NCBI GenBank assembly: GCA_023101885.1
Contig: JALPQD010000624.1
Span: 186,001 to 250,000, forward strand
From: Typhlomys cinereus
Lineage: Eukaryota; Chordata; Mammalia; Rodentia; Platacanthomyidae
Length of the DNA stretch: 64,000 nt
Reading direction: 5' to 3'
Shown here: positions 48,159 through 60,400 of the stretch, piece after piece
Layout of the letters: every line of letters begins with the position of its first letter
How positions within the stretch are numbered: the first letter of the stretch is position 1
Position numbers and translations under genes: made by a program
Notes under the pieces: model-generated
What the model was told of the DNA's origin: nothing
The model's input: the letters and a program-made list of their open reading frames with translations, nothing else
The model's database searches: none

Positions 48159-48212
48159 GTCAGACCAATCTATGTGGACATGTAAACAGGGTTGAAGGGT
48201 ATGAAGGGGGAG

Positions 48213-48645
48213 TGTAATAGTTACTCTTAACTGTTGCTGTGAGAGAGCACTCAAAGTCAAGCAACTTAAGGGAGAAAGGGAGATTTATTCAGCTCATGGT
48301 TCTACAGAGGAGAAACGGTCTCATGGCGGAGGTGACATAGCTAGTGGCTGAAGTTGGAGGCTAAGTCACTGCAAACACCCTGGAGGCTCAGAGATGCTCA
48401 GTCCAGATCAGTGGGTGATGGCTGAAGGCTTCCTGGAGAGTCGAAGAAGCAGAGAGTCTCTCTTCAAAGTCTTCTGTTCTGTGGTTCCTTTTATTTGGTC
48501 TGATACCGGGAGGTTCCAATAAGATCTAGGGCTGGTCTTTGTACTGTAAATGTATTGCTCTGGATAATCTCCTCAGATAGTCTGACAGTTGATCTTACTT
48601 AGTTAATGCCAGGTGTGGTCAAGTTGACACCCAGGACTAACTCTC
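48213..48645 (-). mobile_element. MaLR-like LTR, related subfamily
   Basis: Starts tgtaatagttactctt; its first 170 bp or so match the LTR at 46592, the rest differs and ends near 'gtcaagttgacacccaggac'. Confidence 0.7.
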
Positions 48646-49859
48646 ACGGGGAGAGAAGGGCGGCATAGAGAAAGGGGCCTGTGGTTTGTCTTAAGCCAGT
48701 TTCTGGGTAAACAGTATTGTTAGAAGGCCAAATGCTATGCTTGTGTCTTTACAAGGCTTTAGATCCTGAGTAACTTCACTAAAGAGGTAAAAGAGCGCAT
48801 GACAGGGCAGTTATCTCCTTAGAGCGTGCTGTGTACATTTCCTCCCTGTAAGAAAGCATAACGGTGGTAGAGATTGCTCGGTCAGCCAGGAACCTTCCTG
48901 CAGCTAGATGTGGCTATGAAGAGGTGCTAGCTGTCAGGAATGATCATTGCCCCACTTCCCCTCGGTCCCAAGTCAGGCAGAACAGCACAAGCCGGCACCA
49001 GGGAGACCATCAGAGATGGGGCAAGACATGGCGGCCCCGCAGCAGAGCCCTAGGATGAAGAGACCAGATGGCTCATGAAGAACGACTGGATTCCAGAGGG
49101 CTGAATAGGGTAATAACTTCCGTTCACACGGTTGTACTCAACATTGCTTTTGGTGGAATGATTGATACAAGTGGTATTTTTGTTCTGTATTGAACCTTGC
49201 TGATTTATCTGTGTGTGCTCGTGCATGTGCATATTCATATATGTATTCATGTTTGCGTGTGTGCACATGCACTTACACGTGTAGGGGGTGCATTCACTAC
49301 TTGTCCAGCTCTTTCCCACACACTATTTCTACTGTATTGGTTGTGTCAGCTGCATGCCAGAACTAGATAAGTCCCTAGGATCAAGTGGAGAATGAGCTGG
49401 AAGCTCCTTCCCTATTAGCTGGATTTGTAGTGTTGGAAGGGATTGTCACTCATGGTCCCATCCATCGTTGTACCCTGTGTACGACTATGCTACCAACATG
49501 CCAGGCAAGATTGGACATGACTGTTAGGACTGTAACCAATTGCTTTCTGGTTGGCTTTAAAGCCTACTTCACAAGGAGGGAACTCTTGCTTAGTACTCTA
49601 AACTAGAGCAAAGACCTGTGGTTGGGGAGGTCATACACTCTAATGGAAGGTTAGTTATTATCTTGTTAAACAATGTGTCTGTCAAAATGTCTGAACGTTC
49701 ATGATGTCCTTACACTACTGCTTCCATGGCCTCAGTAGTAGAGAGAAACATTTTTTTTTTCTTTTGCAGTGAGTGGTGGTAACTGCAGAGAATTAGCAAA
49801 TAGTTAACGCTGCTGAGAGTAAGTTGTGGTATAGTGACTCAGCCATGACGTAAGAAAAA
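48646..49859. other. Intergenic, no supported gene
   Basis: Contains a GTGC/ATGT-rich low-complexity stretch at 49205-49285. No exon recognised. Confidence 0.45.
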
Positions 49860-50240
49860 TCATCAGACTTCCAGCTAACTCCCTCCAAAGCGAGAGGTTA
49901 TGGAAAGAATGTAAGAGCCAGAGGAAATGGAGTACCAAGTTCCCTAAACTGAAACTGAAACTTTCCCTCTAGGAGGGAGATTCAGGAAACTAACAAAACT
50001 TAGAAGCCCCAGGAAGCTCAGAAAGTTAGAAGATCCATGAGCCCTTCCCTAACATCACAGAAAGAGTGAGCAGTTGCTGGGGGTGGGGGAGAGGCGGGGC
50101 GCTCCAGGGAGGCAGCTGTCATGAGTTGTCACCTGTGTTGGGGTGGGGTTTTCAGTGATGCAGCTGTCTTGAGTCACCCGTGTTTCTGTGATGACTCCTC
50201 ACCCATGCTCCTGTGAGGAATCATAATGACCCCCCAACTG
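49860..50240. repeat. Interspersed repeat, second copy
   Basis: 'aaagaatgtaagagccagag', 'ccaggaagctcagaaagtta' and 'tcctcacccatgctcctgtg' parallel the block at 46060-46330 in the same orientation. Confidence 0.5.
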
Positions 50241-51949
50241 GGTTCACCGAGCTAGACTTGGGTGGAACTGATTCTTTGGTCTCACCCATCTGAGGTGAAT
50301 ATGTGTTTGTTCTTGTCTCCCCAGGATGAGTCATGCAGCACCCTGTCTAAAATAACAACAACAATAACACTTAAGGAACATGTGCCCAATTTGTGCTATA
50401 TTCTCTTAATGCATTTTATCTTATTATACTTTATCAAATATCTTCAGAATTTAACTTGACAAGGGCAGTGGTTTACAAGATCCAAAAGGGAGACCTACAC
50501 TGGACATTCAAATAGGATAAAATCTTTCCCAACTGTGAGCTGGAAAGGTTAGGATTAGGGTTAATGAGAGTTCACTTCACTGGCATCTGACTGCCCAGTG
50601 GGTAGGGGACCGGACAGATTGTAGAAATGGCCCAGCGTGTCTACCGCATTTTAGAACAGCAGTTCTAGGGTATCCCAGACCCACTGGACTGCAGGGGTCT
50701 TGTAAACCTTCTCCCCTGGATCATCCTCTTCTAAAGCCACCAGGAGGGCAGAGCTGGCCTGAAGCTTCTCTTGCCCTTCCAAGCTGGCACTGGGGCTGTA
50801 TTCAGTTGTCTGGGTGCTGCCAATCCCCTCCTGGGAACGGGCTCTGCAGCTGTCCTCTTAGGACACGCTTCTTAGGAGTTTTAGATTGTAGCCAATGATG
50901 CCATCCGACTGTGACTTGCCTGAAAAGTGTGACTTCTAGGCCTTATGCACCTAGAGATACTGACCTCTGGCTGGCTTCCTATCAGGTTGCTTTGGCCCTG
51001 ACTTTTTTACACCTGGGTTAGCTTCTTAACATTCTGTCCTTAATGCCTTAGGACCTCACAGTTGGGAGATATGAGAGTAGAGACCAGAGTCACATGGAGA
51101 GCTGAAGTTAACATGCGTCTCCAGTCAGAAGAGACTACCGTGAATCCTGAGAACCACTATGTAAAGAAACAGGGAAGGAGAGGGTGGGTGGTTCTCAGCA
51201 TGGACACTACTGGCTGGGAGGCTCTTTGGTAACTGATGAGGGACTCTGGGTGCACTTAAAGACAGAGGCACTTCCTAAAGAGCTGACTCCCTCTTGCAGA
51301 GAGCTTTCTCTCTTGGCAGGAAGTGTGGTGGAATGCTCGCAAAGAAACAGTGTTTTTTTCTGGAGCCTGGATCCAAAAGAGAACAAATTGCTTTGGCATC
51401 TAATGCCAAAATACACTGCTCCTCTGCTGGAGTTCAGACTTAATGAAGCCAAAACTGACGCATCCAATTCCACTTTGCTATGCTGGAAGTGTGAACCTGG
51501 CTTTTGTTCACTCCCCGTCCTACCACGAAGAAAGTGACTCCTTGCCGGGGAGCGAGGACCAGCGCTTGGCAGCAGCAGTGCCTGAGTCAGCGCGGCTCTG
51601 AGTGTCCATTCCTCGAAGTCCAGACTCTCTTTCCAGCTTTCCAACTGTCAAACCAGACAAGTGTGTGTGTGTTTTTCTCTTTTGATAGATCTTTGAGAAG
51701 TCCTATGTATTCAGGACCCTCAAGGACACTTCCTATGACAATGTTATGGACTTCTATTGGTGACACTTCATAGATTTCTCGGAGCTGTCAGTTTAGCTAG
51801 TGCCATTCCAAAAATAGGATGTCTTTCTATTTATGTCTCCTGCAATTTGATAAAATACTTAACTTTGCTTGCAGATAAGTCTTGGATGGGTACTTACTAT
51901 GGCGTCGAGATAGGTAGAGCAGTCTTTTTGTTGTCTCCCATGCTTTCGA
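50241..51949. other. Intergenic, no supported gene
   Basis: Open frames at 51184-51644 on both strands are unexplained but lack domains. No repeats recognised. Confidence 0.45.
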
Positions 51950-52060
51950 GAACACCTTCGCAGCAGCCTGGCTCTGCTTCCCTTGCCCATACTGGAGTCT
52001 CCTACCTTACCTCTTCCTGCCCTCTGCCATGTGGCTGTGGTGTTTCGGCCCATGTGACAG
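51950..52060 (+). repeat. Local direct duplication, copy 1
   Basis: 'gcagcagcctggctctgctt' through 'ctgtggtgtttcggcccatg' is repeated imperfectly at 52550-52682. Confidence 0.75.
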
Positions 52061-52549
52061 ACACACTTTTGAGAAACCTCTGGTGCCCTAGGTTCGAAGT
52101 TGAAGCTAAAGAAGAGGCGGAAGGAGCATCGCCATTGGTGGCACCACTTGTGGAAGTTGCTTCTTAGGAATCAAGCACCAAAAGCAAGTCACAGCCATTT
52201 GCCAGATTCCTCCTGTACAAATATTACTGTTGCATTTTGCGTAAATACTGATTAAATTCAAACGACCCTCTTCTACCCTCATCTCTAAAACCTGTGGCAA
52301 CTGCAGTTGTATCCAGAGCATCACAAACTCCAAGAGAAGTGTGGGGTCCTCAGCCCACCTCACTGGCAAGCCCAGGCCCAGGCCCAGCTGGTTCACAGCA
52401 AGAACTTTAGCTCAATATGTGAGTGACTCAGCGTTGATCCCCTGCTCATTCAGCGTGCATTTTATCCAGAATTTTCTACATGCCAAACATGCTGTAAGGT
52501 ACCAGGGTACAGGACAACGATGGTGCTGGCATGTGGACAGAAACCTTTC

Positions 52550-52682
52550 CAGAACACCTCTGCCAGCAGCCTGGCTCTGCTGCCCTTGCCATGAGGCCAC
52601 ACCACCAAGCCACCCTGGAGTCTGGCTGCTTACCTCCTCCTCCCCCTCTCCCATGTTCTGTGGTGTTTGAGCCATATGACAG
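52550..52682 (+). repeat. Local direct duplication, copy 2
   Basis: 'gccagcagcctggctctgct' through 'ctgtggtgtttgagccatat'; carries a roughly 20-bp extra segment relative to copy 1. Confidence 0.75.
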
Positions 52683-52735
52683 GTGAGCACGTCGTCATTG
52701 TCCCTGGGGCTGAAAGAGGCATCAGTAAACCATTT

Positions 52736-52979
52736 TTTTTAATTTATGCAATTGTGTGTGTGTGTGTGTGTGTATGTATGTGTGAGTGTGTAGAACCACG
52801 GGTGAATTCGGGAACCACCATGGACCTGCCTCCACCTCCTCCTTGTTTACTCTGCCCGGGGATTCACAGGACCAGAAGCGCAGGCTGCCGGGCGTCTATA
52901 CGTGGGATCTAGGATATGAACTCAGAACCCTTCGCCTGCAAGGCAGAGGCTTAACCCCTGAGCCATCTCTGCAGCCCCC
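52736..52979 (-). mobile_element. Young B2-superfamily SINE with 16-bp target duplication
   Basis: Direct repeat catcagtaaaccattt at 52720-52735 and 52987-53002. Reverse element ending 'tgagccatctctgcagcccc', followed by a short C-run. Confidence 0.92.
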
Positions 52980-53002
52980 TCCCCCCCATCAGTAAACCAT
53001 TT

Positions 53003-54401
53003 CAACCCAAGTTCAGGACGCAGGAAGACCCAGAAAAGAAACATAACCAGCTGTTGGAACTGGGTCTTTGTCCTTCTGGACCTCAGTCTTGGTCTGTGAG
53101 CTCACTAGTAGCCTAGGTCTACGCTCAGGTGCCTTAAATCTGGCACAGGAGCCAAGCAGGGGCATACCGAATGCCAGATTTTTCCAGTGTCGGCACCTAC
53201 CTGGGCCTGAGAAGATGGCACATTCCCTCCACTTACCTGCGGGGCCCACTCCTCGGTGCCGGGCTCCAGGGCAGCGTCCACCTGTCTCAGGCATATTACT
53301 GGGGCCTGTCCCGTAATGGCCAGCACTGTGTTACCTACCACATCAGCCCTCTGCTCCATCTGGCCCGACAGGACTGGACTTAAACGTACATGTCCTCTAA
53401 GTTTAAAACCGGAGGAGCCCTCTGAACTAATTCCACCATGCTGGAGCCTCTGGCAGGAAATGGTGGCTGTTGCCGGGGCTCCCGGGGCTGACCCAGGAGG
53501 TAACAGTTGTAAAGGTAACAACCTTCCAGCTTGAACCTCCCTTAGGGCTCAGCACTCAGAACAGAAAAAGGAGCGCTCCGCATGAGGGGGATTAGGCAGT
53601 TGCTCCCAGCAGCAGAGAGATTTCACTTGGGGGGGGGGCTGTGAGGAGGTGGTCACTGAGCAAACACACTTGACTGCCGCCTGCCGCTCTGTACTGGACC
53701 CCTCCTCCCAGGGGGCTTTCTCTTGGCGGGTCTCTCCTCTCTTGGAGGGTCTTACCTCTTTTGGCCCTTGTGGGAACAGAGAGAGCAAGTGGTCTCTGGC
53801 CCGTGTGCTGAATTGGGAACCAGAACTTAAACTTGGGGTGCGGAGTGGGGCTCTGACATCACTGAAGCAGGTCTTGTCGGGGGCCTTCATCTGCTCGGTC
53901 GCTCGCTTCATGCTTTTCAGTGCCCTGGGCTTGAATCTTTGCCCTGCCATGCTGCAGTCGCGAGAGGGCTCCCCTCGGTGCAAAGGACCGCGGGGAGCAT
54001 GGCGGAATCTGGGGCTGGAGGTTGTGAGGATGTCTAACTCCTGCCCCCCTTCCTTCTCCTCCGTTCCGTCCCTTCTTCCTTGGGCTCCTGGGTGCCTTCT
54101 GTCCTACTGTTGCTTTGCACCTGCGGCCAGCCCGACCTGATCTCCTTCCCGCCTCTCTTACCTTCACATCCGCGATGCCTTGGCCAAAGCTGCAGGACAA
54201 GGGTCTCTTCTGCTTTACTTAGAGTATGTCTTGGCAACCGTGGGGCAGTGAGTATTTGCTTAGTAAAATCCATCCGTTTGGGTAGCATAGGGGAGAGTAG
54301 AGAAGAGGAACAAACGAGAAGACCAGGCGCAGCGTCGGTGGAAAGTGGGAGCTCTTTCGCTCTAGTCTGTGATCTCGGGGCGTTGGCTCTGGGCCGTCGC
54401 C
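53003..54401. other. Clec20a upstream region
   Basis: Comparatively GC-rich toward 54400 with scattered CpGs; the Clec20a promoter should lie here. Several overlapping open frames are composition artefacts. No TATA box assigned. Confidence 0.4.
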
Positions 54402-54441
54402 ATGCTGGCCGGGGGGCTGCTGCTTTGTCTCTGCACAGCGG
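54402..54441 (+). CDS. Clec20a: Clec20a exon 1, signal peptide
   Basis: Encodes MLAGGLLLCLCTA plus G of a split codon before donor GTAAGAC. The start has G at -3 (gtcgccATGc). An in-frame TAG at 54363-54365 with no intervening ATG makes this the first possible start of the frame. The leader is short for a signal peptide; cleavage is probably near the exon junction. Confidence 0.8.
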
Positions 54442-57400
54442 GTAAGACTCCAAGTGGGCCTGGAGGAGGCACAGGGCTCCGCGCACACTCAGGCCACTTC
54501 TGGGTGGCTCTCAGATTATGAGGTTGGGGGGACGACAAAGCAGAAAGAGATGAGTATTTTCCGATCATCATTTCAAAGACATGGAGGATAGGCTCCACCT
54601 CTCAGTTTTGCCGCCCCCATCCCGGGGTTTTGCCCTCCTCACTTTTCCCCTCTGCAACCGGATCGGGCCAAGAGTCAACTTGCAGGGACATCTCTTCCAT
54701 CTGGTTCCTGATCTGACTATCAGAAACTGATTTGGCCTTGTAGCTATCAGGTTGAACCAGTTCCTGACTTCAGCTGGAATAGGAATTGGGGGGTGGAGGG
54801 CGGTGAATTGTCGGGGAAGGAAAGGACTCTGGGAAGAAAGGTATGGGTTGACCTGCGGGGGTGCTGACCAGGGCCTGGGCCTGGAGAGGTGCGCACCCCT
54901 GGGGCAGACAGGCTTTTTACTTTGGGACACCCTTAGAAGGCCCCCCTCGCTAAGCATAGGCTGTGGGGAGACCCCTCAGGTGGAAGTAGGGGAACCCAGG
55001 GGACCTGTGTTAGGAGAGGACGTGCTTAGGGTAGAGAGTTCCAGAAAGTTCACTTTTTAAAAAATTTTATTTATTCAATTGTGCGTGTATGCGTGTGTGC
55101 ATGTATGTGTGCGTGTATGTATGCATATGTGTGTGTGTGTAGAACCACGTACGAATTCCGGAACCACCATGGACGCTTCCACCTCCTCCTTGTTTACTCT
55201 GCCCCGGGATTCACAGGCTCTGCCGGCGTCTATACGTGGGGTCTAGGATCCGAACTCAGGACCTTTCGCCTGTAAAGCAGAGAGGCTTAACCCCTGAGCC
55301 ACCTCTCCAGCCCCCAGAAAGTTCACACTAGAACCTACAAGTGAGCTGAGGAGATGGCTCAGTGGTTAAAGCCCTTATTTTACAAGCAAAAGGACCTGAA
55401 TTCAGATCCCCAGATCCTATGTAAAATTTCAAGGGGAGGGTGAGGCTGGAGAGGTGGCTCAGGAGTTAAGCCTCTGCCTTGCAGGTCTTGAGTTCGGATC
55501 CTAGACCCCACATATAGATCCCGGGCAGAAGCGGGGGCGGCCTGCGTTTCTGGTCCTGGTAGGGCGGAGCCTGTGAATAATAAAATAAAAAAAATTTCAA
55601 GGGGGGTGTGGCAGCCCCCCTATAACTCTAACCCTGGAAGGCACAGCCTTGGACTCCCCAGAAACAGCAGACTAGCTAAACTATGTGCTCTGGGTTTAAT
55701 TAGAGACCCAGGCTCAATAGAGTAAGGTGGGAGAACAATGGAGGGTAATTCCATACTGCCCTTGGGCCCTCCACAGGCACACACATTCAAGTCCACTCGT
55801 GAACACACACACACCCACGTGCCCACCTTACATGCAAACACACTTGCACTCCATACATACATACATACATACATGAAAGAAAAAGAAAAAAATGGCAGGA
55901 TTTGCTGTGTGACCCGGCTTCAGGAGCAAAAACAGAGGAGGGTGCCTCAGCGATTTCTGGGCTTGACCTTCCAGGGGGGATGGTCAGAGCACCAACCCAT
56001 GGGCCCCCCACTAGCAGTGTGGGTTGTCTGTGGGCCTGTGGACTTTTCCAGACTGTGGGATGTGGCTACTAACTCCTAAAATCAACTTAGTGGGCCGCAG
56101 CCAGCGAGGTGTTTTTTTTTTTTAATTAAAATAGAATTTGAAAATCAAAGTGAGGAACACGCTCTCTTAAAATGAATAGAAAAAACCCAGCAGCATCCCA
56201 TTTTCTTTCTTGGGTACAGGGATCCTCCAACACTTCACAGCAACTGGTGGCTTCTTGAATTCTGGTGGGTATGAAAAGCTTCAATCTTTTTGACAAGTGC
56301 TTATCAATGTTCCCCTCTGTTAGGCCGGGTCCTGCCCTTCTGTATTCTTGGTACCTAGTCTTATTTTTCCCTCCTAGGATGTCTGACCTGAGGATTTTAT
56401 TGTCGTAGTTTGCTTGTTTGTTTAAGCTCAGAAGCCCCAAGATCCTGGCAGCAAGCCTTTCCTTCCTTCTTATCCTGCCTAATCATGCAAGCTCAATAGG
56501 TACCCTCCTTCTCCCCCCCCTCCGTTTTCCCATATTGCACTTTCTCTCCCCCCTTCCAACTCCCCCTACCTCTCTCGCCCCTTTTCTTTCCCTCCTCCTA
56601 TCTTGGTGCTTCCTGTTTTCTCCCTCCCATCCTCCAGAGCATGTTTATGTCGGTGCTGAATTCCCTCTAGTGAGGGTTCAGGACACTGGCATAGTTTGGG
56701 GCCCCTTCTTGGGCTGCCCGCGAGTATAGGAACTCTTATTATGACTGTTTAGCTGCTTGCAGCTAAGGATCTTACTGCCTAAAGCCTTCTCCCCTGTGAT
56801 CCGTGCTAGACTTTGGGGGGTTATTATGTCAGCCATTGTGCAGGTCAGGCTATATCCTGGCTGCTGCAGCCCTGGCTTGTGTGGAGTATCTTGCCTATCA
56901 TTGGTCCTCCCCATCTTTAGGGGACCAGCTCTCTTTTGCTGAAACCCTCACAGGAGTGGAATGAAGGAAGGAGGGCACCAGATCTTGAGTTCTGGGGAGA
57001 GTTCCTGGGAGACTTGTCCTTCTTCCCAGCCTTCTCCCTCCTTTCCCTGCCAACACTGAGAGCGCCTCTGGTGAGCCTTGGTGGGTAGTGGGAACATAAT
57101 GGCGCCTAAGGCTTGCTCCTGGCTCTCCTTGGACCTGGTGGAAACAGAGACTAAACGATCCCTCTTCTTAGAAGTGTTCAAAAAAAATTCTGACTCTGGT
57201 CCCAGGAACAGAGATACAGAGCCTTGCTCCAGGGTGGCCTTGGTATATCTGGGAAACACTCAACCCTGAGTGAGTCTAATTTATAGCCCCAGATAGAACT
57301 CCTGATATAGACACAGTGCTGTGTTGCGATTAAGGTCTTGGACCTGGGAACCCTCCTCAGCAGTCTTGAGTTCTGGCTTTCCCTACTTCCTACTGGTAGG

Positions 57401-60400
57401 CCTTGGTAATCCATGCCATTCATTCTCTGTGCCTTGGTTTCCTTACTTGTAAAATAGGCATAGTGATAGCTTAAGGTGTCCTTGGGAGAATTCAGTGAAT
57501 TAAAGGCACATCCCACATGTTCAGAAAACATTGACTGTTGTTACTAACCACCAAGGAATATGCATTGAAAGCACAGCAAAGACACAAAGGGAAGGAGGAA
57601 GTGAAGGCATGGAAGAATAGGGAACGAGGATGACCAGTCTTTCTAGACACAGACAGTAGCTTGTGTGATGGTCCAGAGGCAGAGCTGAGTGGAAGCCAGA
57701 AGCGAGACTCAGACCGGGAAAAGAAAGGCCTTGCTGTGGTGTGACTGAAATCTCTTGGGGATGTGGGCTGAGGGACAGTCATGTGGTGCTGGCTTCTCCT
57801 ACCCCAGCCTTCCAGCTGATAAGCAGCGGGAAGACTTTCTATCGGATAGAGGACGCGCTGAGCTGGGAAGATGCCTTGCGGTACTGTAGGAGGGAGCACA
57901 CGGACCTCGCGGATCTGGAGAGCATGAACAGCGTGAAGAGCATCATGGACATCTACTCCTACACCAGCAGCACCGAGGCGTGGATTGGCCTCTTCTATGA
58001 CGTGCGCATTTCTGGCCTGAGCTGGTCCAGCGGCTCCACCTACACTGCCATAAAGTGGGTTGCATCAATGCCTGTCTTCAAGGAGGGCGTCTGTGCCACC
58101 GTGTCTTCCATGGGCCTGTTCCCCTTCCTCGGGGCTGCGTCCTGCGAGGCTGTGAAGCCCTTCATTTGCTATTATGGTGTGTTCAGATTCTTGTTCTGAG
58201 TCTGGGTTTTTGCTCTCCAGGGCTAAAGGGTGGGGGTGGGGATAGAAAGAGGGAGAGAAAGGGGGCATGAATCCGAGACTATCAGAGTGTGGTCAGCTCC
58301 TCTCTGTATCCTTAGCTTCTGGCTCCTCTGTCCTTTGTTCCCAAGACACCATAAGAGAAATGGATATAAATCAGGGTAGAGGAAAAAATAAAATCTGGAA
58401 TATTCCCTCGTGTCTCTTCCTTGCCAATTAAAGTTAGGTCAGGGAAGGGGCGGAAAAGAGCTGGAGGGTCTGTTTATGTACGAAGAAATAAGAGCAGGAT
58501 TCAAGGTCTCTCTTCCTGGAGAAACACAGTATGGCCTATTGCCTTGTGGCAGGTGGATGAAAGAAAAACATCCATCCTACATGATCCCTTGTGTCCTTGG
58601 ATGTGGTGGAGAGACCCGCATCAGGCATCTTTGTAGTGGGTCTGTCACAAATACAGCACAGTGCTGGCTACTGGGGAGAAGCACCCCGTCTCTGTTTTCC
58701 CAAAGCCCTGTCCTATCTTTGTTCCTTATTTCCCCCATGCCACTGGTATTTGCCTCACTGGTGGCACAGACACTGGTGCTACCCCCAAACAGGTAGTTGT
58801 AGACAGGAATACACTTTTCTAGTGCAAGTGTTGGCTTCTGCCTTTCCTGGTCAGCCAAGGCTCCATCCAACTGTGCCATTCCTACCTCCTAGGTCAAAGG
58901 TCAATCCGCCATTTTCCTAAGCCACAGCCATGCCATTCTTCCTGTGAAAACTGGAAGCACTGCTTGTGTGGCCTACATTGAACTCTAGATTCCAAGGGAG
59001 CATTGAGATTGCGAGGGGTGGAGAAGTGGGTATGAGGTAGGAGTCTCTGAAAAAGGGAGGCTTGAGTATGATGGATGTTTCCTGGCTTGCTTCTTACAGT
59101 GTCTTACAGCTGTGCAAAGACATGCCCTGATCTCACAGCTTTCTAGTTTTGCAGGTCCATGGTCAATCTATGGGGTCAAATCACCGCTCTTCTCACGTGC
59201 ATCCCATCTGTTCTTCGACACTAGACCATTTCCCTGAAACATATTCAATAGGTCCTTAATGCCCTTAGAATACCTTCCTTTCCATAGAAAACTAGATGCT
59301 GTCTGACCTCCTTGGCCCCATCTCCCATCCTTTTCTCTCATCATGTTGACTTCCTATTGCTTCTTCGTGCTGTTGGACAGTGGTCCTCATTCTGCTGGGG
59401 CAGGCTGGCTCCTCATAGTCTCTTTAAAAGTAGAGATCCTGCTTGTTTCTGCTAGTTTCCCTGGGCATAGGGCACTGTCAGTCATACTGTGTGTGTGTGT
59501 GTGTGTGTTGGATAAATGTAAAAAGAAGGAGCCTGTCCATCCATGAGTTAGATATCTGCTGGCTCAGACTTGGCAGCCTCTGGACAATATCATGCCATAC
59601 CTATAACTTCAGGTCTGCTTGTTTTACAGACCCTGCCATAAGGCACCGGAGCTCTGCAGCGTCTTCTCTCGAAGATCTAGCCACTCTGCCAAAGGAAGGT
59701 ACCCATTTGCTCTGCCCTCCCTTTTCTGGGATCTTGCTTTGCCTTGAACTCATCAATGTGGACTAGTTGGCAGGATGGGGTTCACTGGGGCGTCCTCTGT
59801 TCCCTCTTCCTTGCCTAACCTTCTGCTTGGCTTGGCTGCCCCCAGCCTTAAACCTGTGTATGTGTGTGTGTGTGTGTGTGGGGGGGATGTTTTTATTATT
59901 CAGACACGCACAGAGGGACGAGACTAGCATCAGGTCTCACGCTTGGCCTGAGTGTGGAACCAGTTGCATGCCTGCCTCTCGGTTCTTTTTCTAGGAGTGG
60001 GAAGGAGACTTCCAAGACAGACAGACTTGGGCTTCAGTCGCATCTTGATACCTTCTTCTTAGGGTCATAGCGAGGATTCTAAAAGATGATACAAGCTGCA
60101 GGTGTAGGTCAGGGCTTACACATGCTAGGGGTTTAACACAGAATGACCTTTAAAAATCAGTTAAATAGGGAAAATGTTAAGGAAACATTAGGCAAATCTC
60201 AGGCTTAGGTGAACAGGTGTGTGTCAGAGTTATTGTCGGTCCTATTTGAATGAGACGATGAGACTCCCCATTCTGCAAAGAGTGTTTTTATTATTCAAAC
60301 TTTGGAATCGGCTCATTTGAGCCCCATCTGTTCACATCCTTCCCAAGGCTCCCGTTGTTTGGAGCTAGAGAGGCAATGAGCGTAGGAGGGGCCCGGCAGG

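Noticed and set aside
46592..48645. A full minus-strand provirus between the two LTRs
   Set aside because: The LTRs differ in subfamily, the first has its own short target duplication, and no priming site adjoins either one.
53859..54486. 113-aa and 150-aa minus-strand frames overlapping Clec20a exon 1
   Set aside because: Antisense frames in a GC-rich promoter area without domains or splice support.
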